From Draconibacterium sp. (GTDB taxonomy: Bacteria > Bacteroidota > Bacteroidia > Bacteroidales > Prolixibacteraceae): a DNA stretch of 13,949 bases. The notes below the pieces were generated by a model, which ran no database searches, had not been told where the DNA came from, and saw only the letters and a list, made by a program, of their open reading frames with translations. The stretch covers positions 1-13,949 of the forward strand of contig WGCT01000516.1 of NCBI GenBank assembly GCA_015493625.1, in the 5' to 3' direction. Every line of letters begins with the position of its first letter. The first letter of the stretch is position 1. The position numbers and the translations under genes are program-made. Shown here piece by piece: positions 6,806 through 13,949 of this stretch.

Positions 6806-8239
6806 ATGATGATGAAAAGAAACAGTTGTCTTAATAGGAGGAGTTACATTATTCTTATAATCATTATGCTCACAGGAGTTTCTAATACTTCCTCCGGTCA
6901 GCAGTACGTTTCATTTAATTTTGCTCACAAAGAGGACAAGATTAAAGCACTAAACGGGATAAATGTTGGTACAGAGAGAAGACTGGCCGGTAACACTGAT
7001 TATATGATCCGCACTTATGCCGATTTGAAAATCCCGATTACTCGTTTGCACGATTGTCAATTTACCAACCACGGTGTTGTGGACATTCCGGCTATTTTCC
7101 CTCTTTTCCATCTCAATGCTGATGACCCTGAAAATTACAACTTCAAAAAAACTGACGATTATATTTTAGATATCCTGAAAAGTGGTTCTAAAATTAGTTA
7201 CAGGTTAGGAGTAGATATAGAACATACAAAAAACAAATACCACATCTTTCCTCCCGAAGATTTTGATAAATGGGCCAAAATATGCGTAAACATCATACGT
7301 CATTATAATGACGGTTGGGCCAATGGATACCACATGAATATACAATACTGGGAAATTTGGAATGAACCCGGTGGAAAGGATGAGATGTGGATGGCTGATA
7401 TTGAACGATACTACAAATTGTATGAAACTGCCGTGAAGGCCATTAAAAAATATGACCCGGAACTAAAGGTAGGCACTGCCGGCATCGGCCCTTACCGGAC
7501 CGGCCCGGGATTGGTCAAGTACTGCAAAGAGCATAAGCTCCCAATAGACTTTTTCCCTTGGCACATGTACACATCAAGTATAAAATTTGTAGACTCTACA
7601 GCTTATTATGTGCGGAAGTTGCTCGACGACAACGGATATAAAAACACAAAGATACATCTGAACGAGTGGAATTATTTTCCTGAGGGTGGCGATTGGGGAA
7701 AACTTTTTAAAGACAAGATTTATTGGAAAGACCTTGCACGGAACAAAATAGGAGGGATGGAAGGTGCTGCCTTTACCGCTTCCATGCTTATCGATATGCA
7801 AGACCTGCCAATCGATTTGGCTTGTTATTATAGTGGCGATTGGACAATCTTTGGTTTATTTGATGAATATGGCATAACTAAAAAACCTTTTTTTGCCTAT
7901 AAAGCGTTCTCCATGCTACTTAATACCCCCAACAGGATAAAATGTGACAAGCAACAGCTGCCGGAAGGTATGTTTGTCATTGGTGGTGTGAATAGCTCCA
8001 ATAACCTGGCAACTATCATGCTCAGCAATTACACTTCCAAGCAAGACTCATTGGATATGAATATCTCAGGGCTTCCATGGGAGGAAGAAACACGAACTGA
8101 GATTTTTGTGCTGAATCATGAAAATAACCTAACCCCGGTAGCCAATGAACAGGTAATGCAGGGAAACTCTTTTGAAATAAAAGAACATGTACCCGCCCCA
8201 TCGGTTATGCTTATCAGGTTTTACCCGGTTAAAGAATAA
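6806..8239 (+). CDS. GH39-family glycoside hydrolase, secreted
   Basis: This 477-residue protein has an N-terminal signal sequence (basic start, hydrophobic YIILIIIMLTGV, predicted cut near SSGQ around residue 32). A TIM-barrel follows with WEIWNEPGG, giving the likely acid/base Glu187, and IHLNEWNY, giving the likely nucleophile Glu287. The roughly 100-residue spacing, N-terminal RLHD strand and FFPWHMY motif match GH39, whose known members include beta-xylosidases, alpha-L-iduronidases and exopolysaccharide hydrolases. These are retaining enzymes. The C-terminal 110 residues form a small beta domain. Three consecutive ATG codons (6806, 6809, 6812) make the exact start ambiguous by two residues. 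It lies 323 bp before the GH78 rhamnosidase on the same strand. A role in releasing xylose, uronic acid or a similar residue from a rhamnose-containing polymer is inferred. No T9SS domain is present. Confidence 0.85.
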   Translation: MMMKRNSCLNRRSYIILIIIMLTGVSNTSSGQQYVSFNFAHKEDKIKALNGINVGTERRLAGNTDYMIRTYADLKIPITRLHDCQFTNHGVVDIPAIFPLFHLNADDPENYNFKKTDDYILDILKSGSKISYRLGVDIEHTKNKYHIFPPEDFDKWAKICVNIIRHYNDGWANGYHMNIQYWEIWNEPGGKDEMWMADIERYYKLYETAVKAIKKYDPELKVGTAGIGPYRTGPGLVKYCKEHKLPIDFFPWHMYTSSIKFVDSTAYYVRKLLDDNGYKNTKIHLNEWNYFPEGGDWGKLFKDKIYWKDLARNKIGGMEGAAFTASMLIDMQDLPIDLACYYSGDWTIFGLFDEYGITKKPFFAYKAFSMLLNTPNRIKCDKQQLPEGMFVIGGVNSSNNLATIMLSNYTSKQDSLDMNISGLPWEEETRTEIFVLNHENNLTPVANEQVMQGNSFEIKEHVPAPSVMLIRFYPVKE

Positions 8240-8260
8240 CCTTATTTTAAACTGTTAAGA

Positions 8261-8274
8261 TTGTGAAATCACAA
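8261..8274. promoter_or_regulatory. TTGTGA-AA-TCACAA palindrome
   Basis: This perfect 6-bp inverted repeat with a 2-base spacer lies 22 bases after the GH39 stop. The half-sites resemble those of CRP/FNR-family regulators (TGTGA/TCACA), but the spacer is 2 rather than the usual 6 bases, so it may instead be a small unrelated palindrome or a short hairpin. Confidence 0.3.
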
Positions 8275-8336
8275 CGGAATCTCCCCGGAACCGCTTCAAT
8301 TTAAAGAAAATGCTCAATAGAATTAAAGCCCAAATT

Positions 8337-8357
8337 GTTTTTAACCTGTTTAAAAAC
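8337..8357. repeat. Perfect AT-rich hairpin GTTTTTAA-CCTGT-TTAAAAAC
   Basis: Eight-base arms are fully complementary around a 5-base loop, 98 bases after the GH39 stop and 206 bases before the GH78 start. It could be part of a terminator or an operator. There is no clean T run after it, and with one G-C pair per arm the RNA stem would be weak, so an operator-like role is at least as likely. Confidence 0.4.
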
Positions 8358-8562
8358 TTAACTTTTAGGGAACAATTTTATTCGGAAATTAAAATCTCAA
8401 AATATTGGGCCTTTTCAGGTTTGACTATTTAACTTTAAACTTCATAATCTGTAAAGAAAACGTCGCTTGTATTTTGATTTTTTATACCTTACCGATTCAA
8501 ATTCGAGTTATAAAAACATGGGGTTTCACATACCGCTAACATAAACAACTAAACTTACTGAA

Positions 8563-11340
8563 ATGAAAAAGTTTCTTTTTTACATCACTGTTTTTTTTCT
8601 GTTTTTTTCGTGCAGCAATGCCAATAAAAAGGCTGAGGTTAATAAATTAATTTGCGAATATTGTACAAATCCAACCGGTATCGACATACAAAAACCACGC
8701 TTTTCGTGGAAAGTTATTTCTAAAGAGCGCGGTATTTACCAGCAGTCGTACCGGATAATTGTTGGCAAAAATTTAAGCGAAATTAAAAACAAAAATGGGA
8801 AATACTGGGATTCGGGAACAACGAAATCGGACAACACAGTAAACATTGAATACAACGGAACAAAACTGGAAAGCAACACCGATTATTTCTGGAGAGTTCT
8901 CACTGTTTTAACCGATGGAACAGCCGTTTGGAGTAATCCGGCAATTTTTCACACGGGCCTGTTTAATAAATCCGACTGGAAGGCAAAATGGATTACCACA
9001 GAGGAAGAGATAGAACACGAAAGTCCGCTTTTAAGGAAAAATTTCAAAATTAAGAAAGAGATAAAACAGGCATTTGCATTTACTACGGCAGGCGGAAACT
9101 ACGAATTTTACATTAACGGCAAAAAAGTGGGTAAAGGTGTTTTAGAACCGGCAATTACCAATTACAAAAAAACGGTTTTATATTCAGCATTCGATGTAAC
9201 AAAACTGTTGCAAAAAGGGGAAAACGTTGCCGGGGCAATGTTGGGAAACGGCGCATACAATATGCGTAAAGTGAACGATAGATACAGCTGGGGACAGAAG
9301 GGTTCAACCTTTGGAAACCCCTGTGTGCTGGCACAAATAAATATTACCTTCACCGACGGAACCCAAACGGTTATTAAAACCGATGCATCGTGGAAGTATT
9401 CGCCCGGGCCAATTACTTTTAATAATATTTACGGTGGCGAAGATTACGATGCCCGAAAGGAAATAACGGGCTGGTCGACACCGGATTATTCTGCAGAAAA
9501 CTGGAAAAATTCAGTTTTGGCACCTGCTCCGGGTGGAGCTTTAAAGGCACAACTTATGCCACCTGCAAAAGTAATTGCTACCCTTAAACCGGTTACTCAT
9601 ACAAATCCATCGCCGGGTGTTTACCTGTACGATTTAGGCCAAAATATTTCGGGCTGGTGGCGAATAAAAGTAAAAGGAACTCCCGGACTTACAATCCGGG
9701 TTCGTGGCGCGGAGACACTTAACGACTCTCTCTTTTCTGAACCTTTAAAAGAGGGCGATAAACTAAGTACAAAGTTTAACTACCACGCACAAGTATGGAC
9801 CGACTACACCACAAAAAGCAGCAATACGGAGACTTATGAACCCCGTTTTTTCTACACCGGATTCAGGTACATCGAAGTTGTAACTTCAAACAAAAAGAAC
9901 CTGAAGAATATTACTGTTGAAGGGAGGGTTGTTCATACGGCACTTCAACGCAACGGCACTTTTGTCAGCTCCGACTCGCTGTTAAACCGGATTCACCGTG
10001 CAGGATTGTGGTCACAAATCGGGAATACTGTAAGCTACCCCACCGACTGCCCACACCGCGAGAAAGGCGCCTACAACGGCGACGGAGAGATAATTGCCGA
10101 AACGTCGATTCACGATTTTCAAATGGCAGCTTTTTATACAAAATGGCTAAACGATATGAACGATGCACAGGAAGTAAATGGTAGAATACCCAACACCTCA
10201 CCAACGTTGGTTGGCGGAACAGGCGGAGGAATTGCATGGGGAAGTGCCTACATTCTCGTTCCGTGGTGGATGCACAATTACTACAACGATACACGAGTGC
10301 TAAGCAACCACTACAAAAGTATGAAAAGGTACATTGGCTATCTGAGAAATCTGGCTAAAACCGACGCAAACCCCGATGAACCGCTAATTATAAACGACTT
10401 CGAAAGCTACTGGTATTCGTTGGGCGAGTGGTGTGCCCCCAATGAGCGAGACGGGCCAAATCATCCGGTGGTAAATACATTCTATTTTTTCTCCAACACT
10501 TTATTGATGGCAAAAATTGCAAAAACACTTGGTAAAACCAGCGATGCTAAATATTTTACCGCCCTTTCCGATTCAGTAAAAACCCAATTCAACAAAACCT
10601 TTTTTAATACAAAAACGTATCTGTACGGAACTTCAGAGACCTATCAAACCTACCAGTTACTGGCACTTATCGGCCAGGTTGTTCCAGCCCAATTCAGAAA
10701 AGATGTATATAAAACGGTTGTTGATGATATTGTAAAAACACACAATGAACACCTAAATACGGGGATTATTGGAACAAAATACCTGTGGCCGGTGCTAGTA
10801 AACGGCGGAGACCACGAACTGGCTTATAAAATTGCTACACAAACCACATTCCCCAGTTACGGTTACTGGATTGAAAATGGTGCCACAACATTGCTCGAAG
10901 AGTGGTCGGGAGTGCATTCGCACAACCACGAAATGTTTGGAAGCGTGGTTGAGTATTTTTACAAATTTCTGTCCGGAATACAGTCGCCTTTGGAAGGAAA
11001 TACGTCAATCGGGTACAAACACATTCATCTTCAACCTTACATACCCCAAAAGTTAAACCACGTAAATGCTTCGGTTGAAACAGTTGCCGGCAAAATTGTA
11101 TCGAATTGGAAAAACAACGACAACAAATTAATTTACAATGTTGAAATTCCGGCAAATACAACGGCAACGGTTGTGCTTCCACTGTTTATTAAAAATGCAA
11201 CACTAACCGAAAGTGGTTCGGTAATTTGGAAAAACGGAAGTTACAAAAGCGGAACAGACGGAATCTCAGAAGTAAAAGCTGATAATAAACAGATATCAAT
11301 ATCGATAAAGTCGGGGAGTTATAATTTCGAATTACAATAG
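8563..11340 (+). CDS. GH78 alpha-L-rhamnosidase, lipoprotein
   Basis: This 925-residue protein starts with a lipoprotein signal peptide (LFFSC, Cys17). It then follows the GH78 layout: an N-terminal Ig-like region (about 25-130), the Bac_rhamnosid_N beta-sandwich with NGKKVGKGVLEPAITNYKK and MLGNGAYN (about 160-330), a concanavalin-like domain with YDLGQNISGWWRI (about 345-450), an (alpha/alpha)6 barrel (about 460-830) and a C-terminal beta domain. In the barrel, PTDCPHREKGAYNGDGE (493-509) carries the probable general acid Glu500 and Asp507, and ATTLLEEW (774-781) the probable base Glu779. These are inverting exo-enzymes that remove terminal alpha-L-rhamnose. The N-terminus predicts attachment to a membrane, periplasmic or outer. 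It is 20 bp upstream of the SGNH hydrolase gene, so the two act together, probably on an acylated rhamnose-containing glycan. Confidence 0.93.
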   Translation: MKKFLFYITVFFLFFSCSNANKKAEVNKLICEYCTNPTGIDIQKPRFSWKVISKERGIYQQSYRIIVGKNLSEIKNKNGKYWDSGTTKSDNTVNIEYNGTKLESNTDYFWRVLTVLTDGTAVWSNPAIFHTGLFNKSDWKAKWITTEEEIEHESPLLRKNFKIKKEIKQAFAFTTAGGNYEFYINGKKVGKGVLEPAITNYKKTVLYSAFDVTKLLQKGENVAGAMLGNGAYNMRKVNDRYSWGQKGSTFGNPCVLAQINITFTDGTQTVIKTDASWKYSPGPITFNNIYGGEDYDARKEITGWSTPDYSAENWKNSVLAPAPGGALKAQLMPPAKVIATLKPVTHTNPSPGVYLYDLGQNISGWWRIKVKGTPGLTIRVRGAETLNDSLFSEPLKEGDKLSTKFNYHAQVWTDYTTKSSNTETYEPRFFYTGFRYIEVVTSNKKNLKNITVEGRVVHTALQRNGTFVSSDSLLNRIHRAGLWSQIGNTVSYPTDCPHREKGAYNGDGEIIAETSIHDFQMAAFYTKWLNDMNDAQEVNGRIPNTSPTLVGGTGGGIAWGSAYILVPWWMHNYYNDTRVLSNHYKSMKRYIGYLRNLAKTDANPDEPLIINDFESYWYSLGEWCAPNERDGPNHPVVNTFYFFSNTLLMAKIAKTLGKTSDAKYFTALSDSVKTQFNKTFFNTKTYLYGTSETYQTYQLLALIGQVVPAQFRKDVYKTVVDDIVKTHNEHLNTGIIGTKYLWPVLVNGGDHELAYKIATQTTFPSYGYWIENGATTLLEEWSGVHSHNHEMFGSVVEYFYKFLSGIQSPLEGNTSIGYKHIHLQPYIPQKLNHVNASVETVAGKIVSNWKNNDNKLIYNVEIPANTTATVVLPLFIKNATLTESGSVIWKNGSYKSGTDGISEVKADNKQISISIKSGSYNFELQ

Positions 11341-11360
11341 AATTTTAACAAAAAAATAGT

Positions 11361-13454
11361 ATGCGTTTTTTTCATCTTATTGTTTTGCTGGCTTTTGCCG
11401 TTCAGTTAAATGCACAAAACAGCAACACACAGCAACAAAAAACTCCACCATCAAAAAAAGGAATTGTCTTAGCGGGCAGTTCAATTACTTGGGGCGATGG
11501 AAGTATCTTGGGGCACTTCTCCGGACAGGTAGTTGATTATATTCAAAACGAACTGGCAACAACAGTTTTATGTACCGGAATGAATTTTACTGCCGGTGTT
11601 GCTGATTTTAAAAACCCGTTGCAATACAAAGGCATCGGGAAAAAGATTTCGGGAATAAATTCGAAAGTTGAATTCGATTTATATGGCGATGAAATTGCAA
11701 TTTGCCAGACAAAATTAAGAACCCCCGATTTTGCTGTTTTACAAGTAAAAGCCGATGGCGAAATAATCGGAACATTTACCAACCACAACAAAAATATTGG
11801 TAACGAAATTCAACATTTTACCGGCAATGGGGAAACGGTAAAGTTTATGCTGAATCATCCGGCTACCTGGTTGCACCGGGTAACAATTAACGGCAACACA
11901 GTTGAAGGGGAAATTTACACCGGCGGCTGGTCGCGAAAAGTTCCCGAGAATCCGGGATTTCTTATCATCCGCAAACTCGACAACAACCAGCAACCGAAAC
12001 ATTTTATCTGGTTTAAAACAGCTCCCGCAAAAGGGGCAAATATTGAAGTTGCCTATCGGTACGGCAGAATTGTTGCTTTCGAGAAATCGACAGTGGGGCA
12101 GCTTGCCAATGCCGAAAAAAACGAGACTCCCTACGGCGAAGGAACGGTTTCTTTCGACCCTGCAAACCCTGCCGTTCTTTCTTCCGGCCTCGAATACCGG
12201 TCGATTGACAGGGATGCCTTTTGGATTCATAAATTTACCACGGCAAAAAAACGCCATTACGAGGTAGAAATTATTGGAGGTAAGAATCCCTATTTTATTA
12301 TCAATTTTGCATCGAATAGATTTCATAATTTTATGAATGCCGGAATTGGCGGATGGAAACTTGCCAACCTGCTCGATAACGATGGCATTAACGATTATAA
12401 CGGTTTTTTCGAAAAATTTATACCCGACATTTTGGTTAACGAGAGTGCCACAAACGACGACTGGGCTTTTGGCGAACGAAAAGTGAAACGCACAGTTACC
12501 GGATTAACCGAAAAAGAGGTAAAACAACTTTGGGCACTTGAACTCGACAAAATTACCTACAACAAAAAAAGCAACGACTATACCGTGCGGTTGTGCAGCG
12601 GAATAATTTCGTCGGCCGGAAGGTTTTCGTTAACCTGCCCGCAAATTGTCGGGTCAGATGTTGCTCCCGGCGATATTATTCGAATTGGCACCTACCACGG
12701 CGATAACCGGCAGGTGGTTTGCCGGGAAATAGAAACCGTTGATTTGCAAAGCGGAAAAGTTACCTGGCTCGAACCTCTCACGCCCGAACAGATTTTAAAC
12801 GTAAACAGTTACAGCGATTTAACCGGTGCCGAATGTGCAGTACGCAATTTGTCGAGCTACAAAAAACAGTACAAAGAACTTATTACAAATCTTCAAAAAA
12901 TAGCACCGCAAACTCAACTGTTAATTGCCCAGCCCGGCTTATCGAATTACCGGCGCCGTGCGCTGTGGGGGTACAATATTATTCACAGGCAACTGGCAAC
13001 CGAATTCCATAATGTAAGCACCATCGAAGTTACCGACTGGCTTTACGATTATCAACAGGGAAATATTTCGGGAAAAAGTTTTGTTGAAATTGAGGCCACC
13101 GGCAACAACGAATATACGCTACCGTGGAGCGGCCACTGGCAAGGGTTCGAAGTGTGGGTAAACAATAAAAATGTTTACGGAACCGACTGCTATATTGAAT
13201 GTGGTTGGGGCTATTCGGTAAATCAGGAAGGAACAGGCAGCCAATTAAATATTGAAAAGAGTTACGATAAAAGTCATTCGGTAAAACGAAAGATGAAACT
13301 TGTATTTACCAGAAATAGCCCGCAAAAAGGAAAAATAAGAGTGGTTCGGGCCGATTCGGTCTGGTCGCCCGATTTTTGCCATACCACCGTAAAAGGGGGT
13401 TATGTTTACGGGCAAATTTATATTAGCCGATTAAACGATTTTATTGGAGAATAG
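11361..13454 (+). CDS. Large secreted SGNH/GDSL-type hydrolase (probable carbohydrate esterase)
   Basis: This 697-residue protein has a signal peptide (MRFFHLIVLLAFAVQLNA, cut after Ala18). SGNH blocks are recognisable but far apart: block I LAGSSITWGDGS with Ser41, block II NAGIGGW (326-332), block III VNESATNDDW (359-368) with Asn365, and block V SPDFCHTTVKGG with Asp671 and His674. A normal SGNH enzyme needs about 200-250 residues. Here a roughly 280-residue beta-rich region separates blocks I and II, and further beta-rich pieces lie near 380-470 (VAPGDIIRIGTYHGD) and 575-660. The catalytic set is complete, so activity is expected. Ester removal (acetyl or similar) from a polysaccharide in the periplasm or outside is inferred from the adjacent GH78 rhamnosidase 20 bp upstream. 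The exact ester is unknown. Confidence 0.82.
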   Translation: MRFFHLIVLLAFAVQLNAQNSNTQQQKTPPSKKGIVLAGSSITWGDGSILGHFSGQVVDYIQNELATTVLCTGMNFTAGVADFKNPLQYKGIGKKISGINSKVEFDLYGDEIAICQTKLRTPDFAVLQVKADGEIIGTFTNHNKNIGNEIQHFTGNGETVKFMLNHPATWLHRVTINGNTVEGEIYTGGWSRKVPENPGFLIIRKLDNNQQPKHFIWFKTAPAKGANIEVAYRYGRIVAFEKSTVGQLANAEKNETPYGEGTVSFDPANPAVLSSGLEYRSIDRDAFWIHKFTTAKKRHYEVEIIGGKNPYFIINFASNRFHNFMNAGIGGWKLANLLDNDGINDYNGFFEKFIPDILVNESATNDDWAFGERKVKRTVTGLTEKEVKQLWALELDKITYNKKSNDYTVRLCSGIISSAGRFSLTCPQIVGSDVAPGDIIRIGTYHGDNRQVVCREIETVDLQSGKVTWLEPLTPEQILNVNSYSDLTGAECAVRNLSSYKKQYKELITNLQKIAPQTQLLIAQPGLSNYRRRALWGYNIIHRQLATEFHNVSTIEVTDWLYDYQQGNISGKSFVEIEATGNNEYTLPWSGHWQGFEVWVNNKNVYGTDCYIECGWGYSVNQEGTGSQLNIEKSYDKSHSVKRKMKLVFTRNSPQKGKIRVVRADSVWSPDFCHTTVKGGYVYGQIYISRLNDFIGE

Positions 13455-13534
13455 AGAGTTGTTCGTGCACTTATTATTGCTGAACTTCTTTCTATGACAA
13501 TTTCCCTATACCAAGTATTACACGTTGAAGTTGA

Positions 13535-13949
13535 TTAAAGTTCAGGAAACTCTTTTTCTATCGTCTCTTTTGCTGAATTGTATTCCGAAACTAAATTTTG
13601 CATAATTTCTGAAACGGGGATAATATCGGTAATTTGTGCCGAAACCTGACCAATTCCTAGTGCCCCGTTTTCTATATCTCCTTCAAAAATTCCTTTTTTA
13701 CTTCTCCCCTTTCCGGCTATTTTAAACAATTCGCGCGCCGATTTTCCTTGATTCTCCGCCTCTTCAACCAAGTTAAAAAAAGTATTTTTTACCAGTCGCG
13801 ACGGAGCCAGTTTTTTTAAGGTCAACTTCGTATCGCCCTCTCCCAGTTGAGTAACTAACTTTTTAAAATCGGGATGTGCCGACGACTCTTTTGCAACGGC
13901 AAACAGCGACCCGATTTGAACAGCCTCGGCACCAAGAACCATTGTGGCA
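13535..13949 (-). CDS. Nitronate monooxygenase / 2-nitropropane dioxygenase-like flavoprotein (5' partial)
   Basis: The gene reads leftwards and enters from the right edge. Its stop is TTA (complement) at 13535-13537 and the frame is open to the window end, so the ATG at 13942 is internal. About 137 residues are visible, the C-terminal third of a family of about 310-360. ATMVLGAEAVQIGSLFAV matches the FMN phosphate-binding strand and loop of NMO/FabK-like TIM-barrel enzymes, and GQVSAQITDIIPVSEIM matches their usual C-terminal segment. Family members oxidise alkyl nitronates with FMN; FabK relatives are enoyl-ACP reductases. The visible part does not separate these. It converges on the SGNH hydrolase gene with 80 bp between stops and is probably unrelated housekeeping or detoxification. 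Confidence 0.82.
   Translation of the reverse strand, partial: ATMVLGAEAVQIGSLFAVAKESSAHPDFKKLVTQLGEGDTKLTLKKLAPSRLVKNTFFNLVEEAENQGKSARELFKIAGKGRSKKGIFEGDIENGALGIGQVSAQITDIIPVSEIMQNLVSEYNSAKETIEKEFPEL

Larger units (their letters stand above)
8240..8562. other. 323-bp intergenic region between GH39 and GH78 genes
   Basis: No coding frame was seen here. It holds two inverted repeats (listed separately) and a long AT-rich stretch leading to the GH78 start. A clear TTG / TAnnTTTG promoter was not found; the nearest approach is TTGTATTTTGATT around 8466-8478, which departs from consensus. The length and the palindromes suggest that the GH78-SGNH pair has its own control. Confidence 0.45.

Noticed and set aside
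9965..10294. Minus-strand 109-codon frame inside the GH78 gene, and similar frames inside the GH78 and SGNH genes
   Set aside because: They lie opposite conserved catalytic motifs and show no protein family; antisense shadows.
13480..13545. CTGAACTT / AAGTTCAG inverted repeat between the convergent genes
   Set aside because: The arms are 50 bases apart and one lies within the end of the minus-strand coding region; no T tract, so not a convincing shared terminator.
1..13949. CRISPR arrays, tRNA or rRNA genes, integrases, intact insertion sequences, riboswitches
   Set aside because: No regularly spaced repeats, no cloverleaf-like segments and no intact transposase or integrase were seen; the few relics are too eroded to name.

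Overview
The window looks like AT-rich chromosomal DNA of a Bacteroidota bacterium, probably a marine or sediment-type Bacteroidia. The reasons are a type IX secretion (T9SS) C-terminal sorting domain in a gene relic, lipoprotein and signal-peptide glycosidases of the GH39 and GH78 families, and mostly A-rich leaders without Shine-Dalgarno sequences. No rRNA, tRNA, CRISPR array or intact insertion sequence was seen.

Left part (1-4378): a tight same-strand operon that runs in from the left. It holds the C-terminal part of a GlpA-like FAD dehydrogenase with a BFD-type [2Fe-2S] domain, a short divergent GlpB-like FAD oxidoreductase, an EutH-type permease and a GlpK-like FGGY kinase. Gaps are 13 bp, 5 bp and a 4-bp ATGA overlap. 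The logic is import, phosphorylation, then flavin-linked oxidation of a small polyol or amino alcohol. Two details argue against plain glycerol use. The transporter is EutH-like rather than GlpF-like. The kinase has Gly81 where E. coli GlpK has the glycerol-binding Arg83, while the other contact residues are kept. This is the best candidate for an undescribed pathway in the window.

Middle (4379-6805): sparse and decayed. An 803-bp gap holds a weak terminator-like hairpin, an unrecognised open frame without a start codon and a CACAGAGATACAGAGA-type repeat. Then comes one intact gene, a secreted, probably lipid-anchored metallophosphoesterase. It is followed by about 750 bp with a hairpin, a possible minus-strand gene relic and a clear C-terminal relic of a T9SS-exported protein interrupted by an in-frame TGA.

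Right part (6806-13454): a carbohydrate-degradation cassette, all on the plus strand. It encodes a GH39 glycosidase, a GH78 alpha-L-rhamnosidase lipoprotein and a large secreted SGNH/GDSL hydrolase whose catalytic blocks are split by long beta-rich insertions. The last two are 20 bp apart and likely co-transcribed. They fit trimming and deacylation of a rhamnose-containing polysaccharide such as a rhamnogalacturonan or an ulvan. No SusC/D pair, polysaccharide lyase or sulfatase is visible to decide which. At the right edge a convergent minus-strand gene, a nitronate monooxygenase / 2-nitropropane dioxygenase-like flavoprotein, is cut off by the window end.
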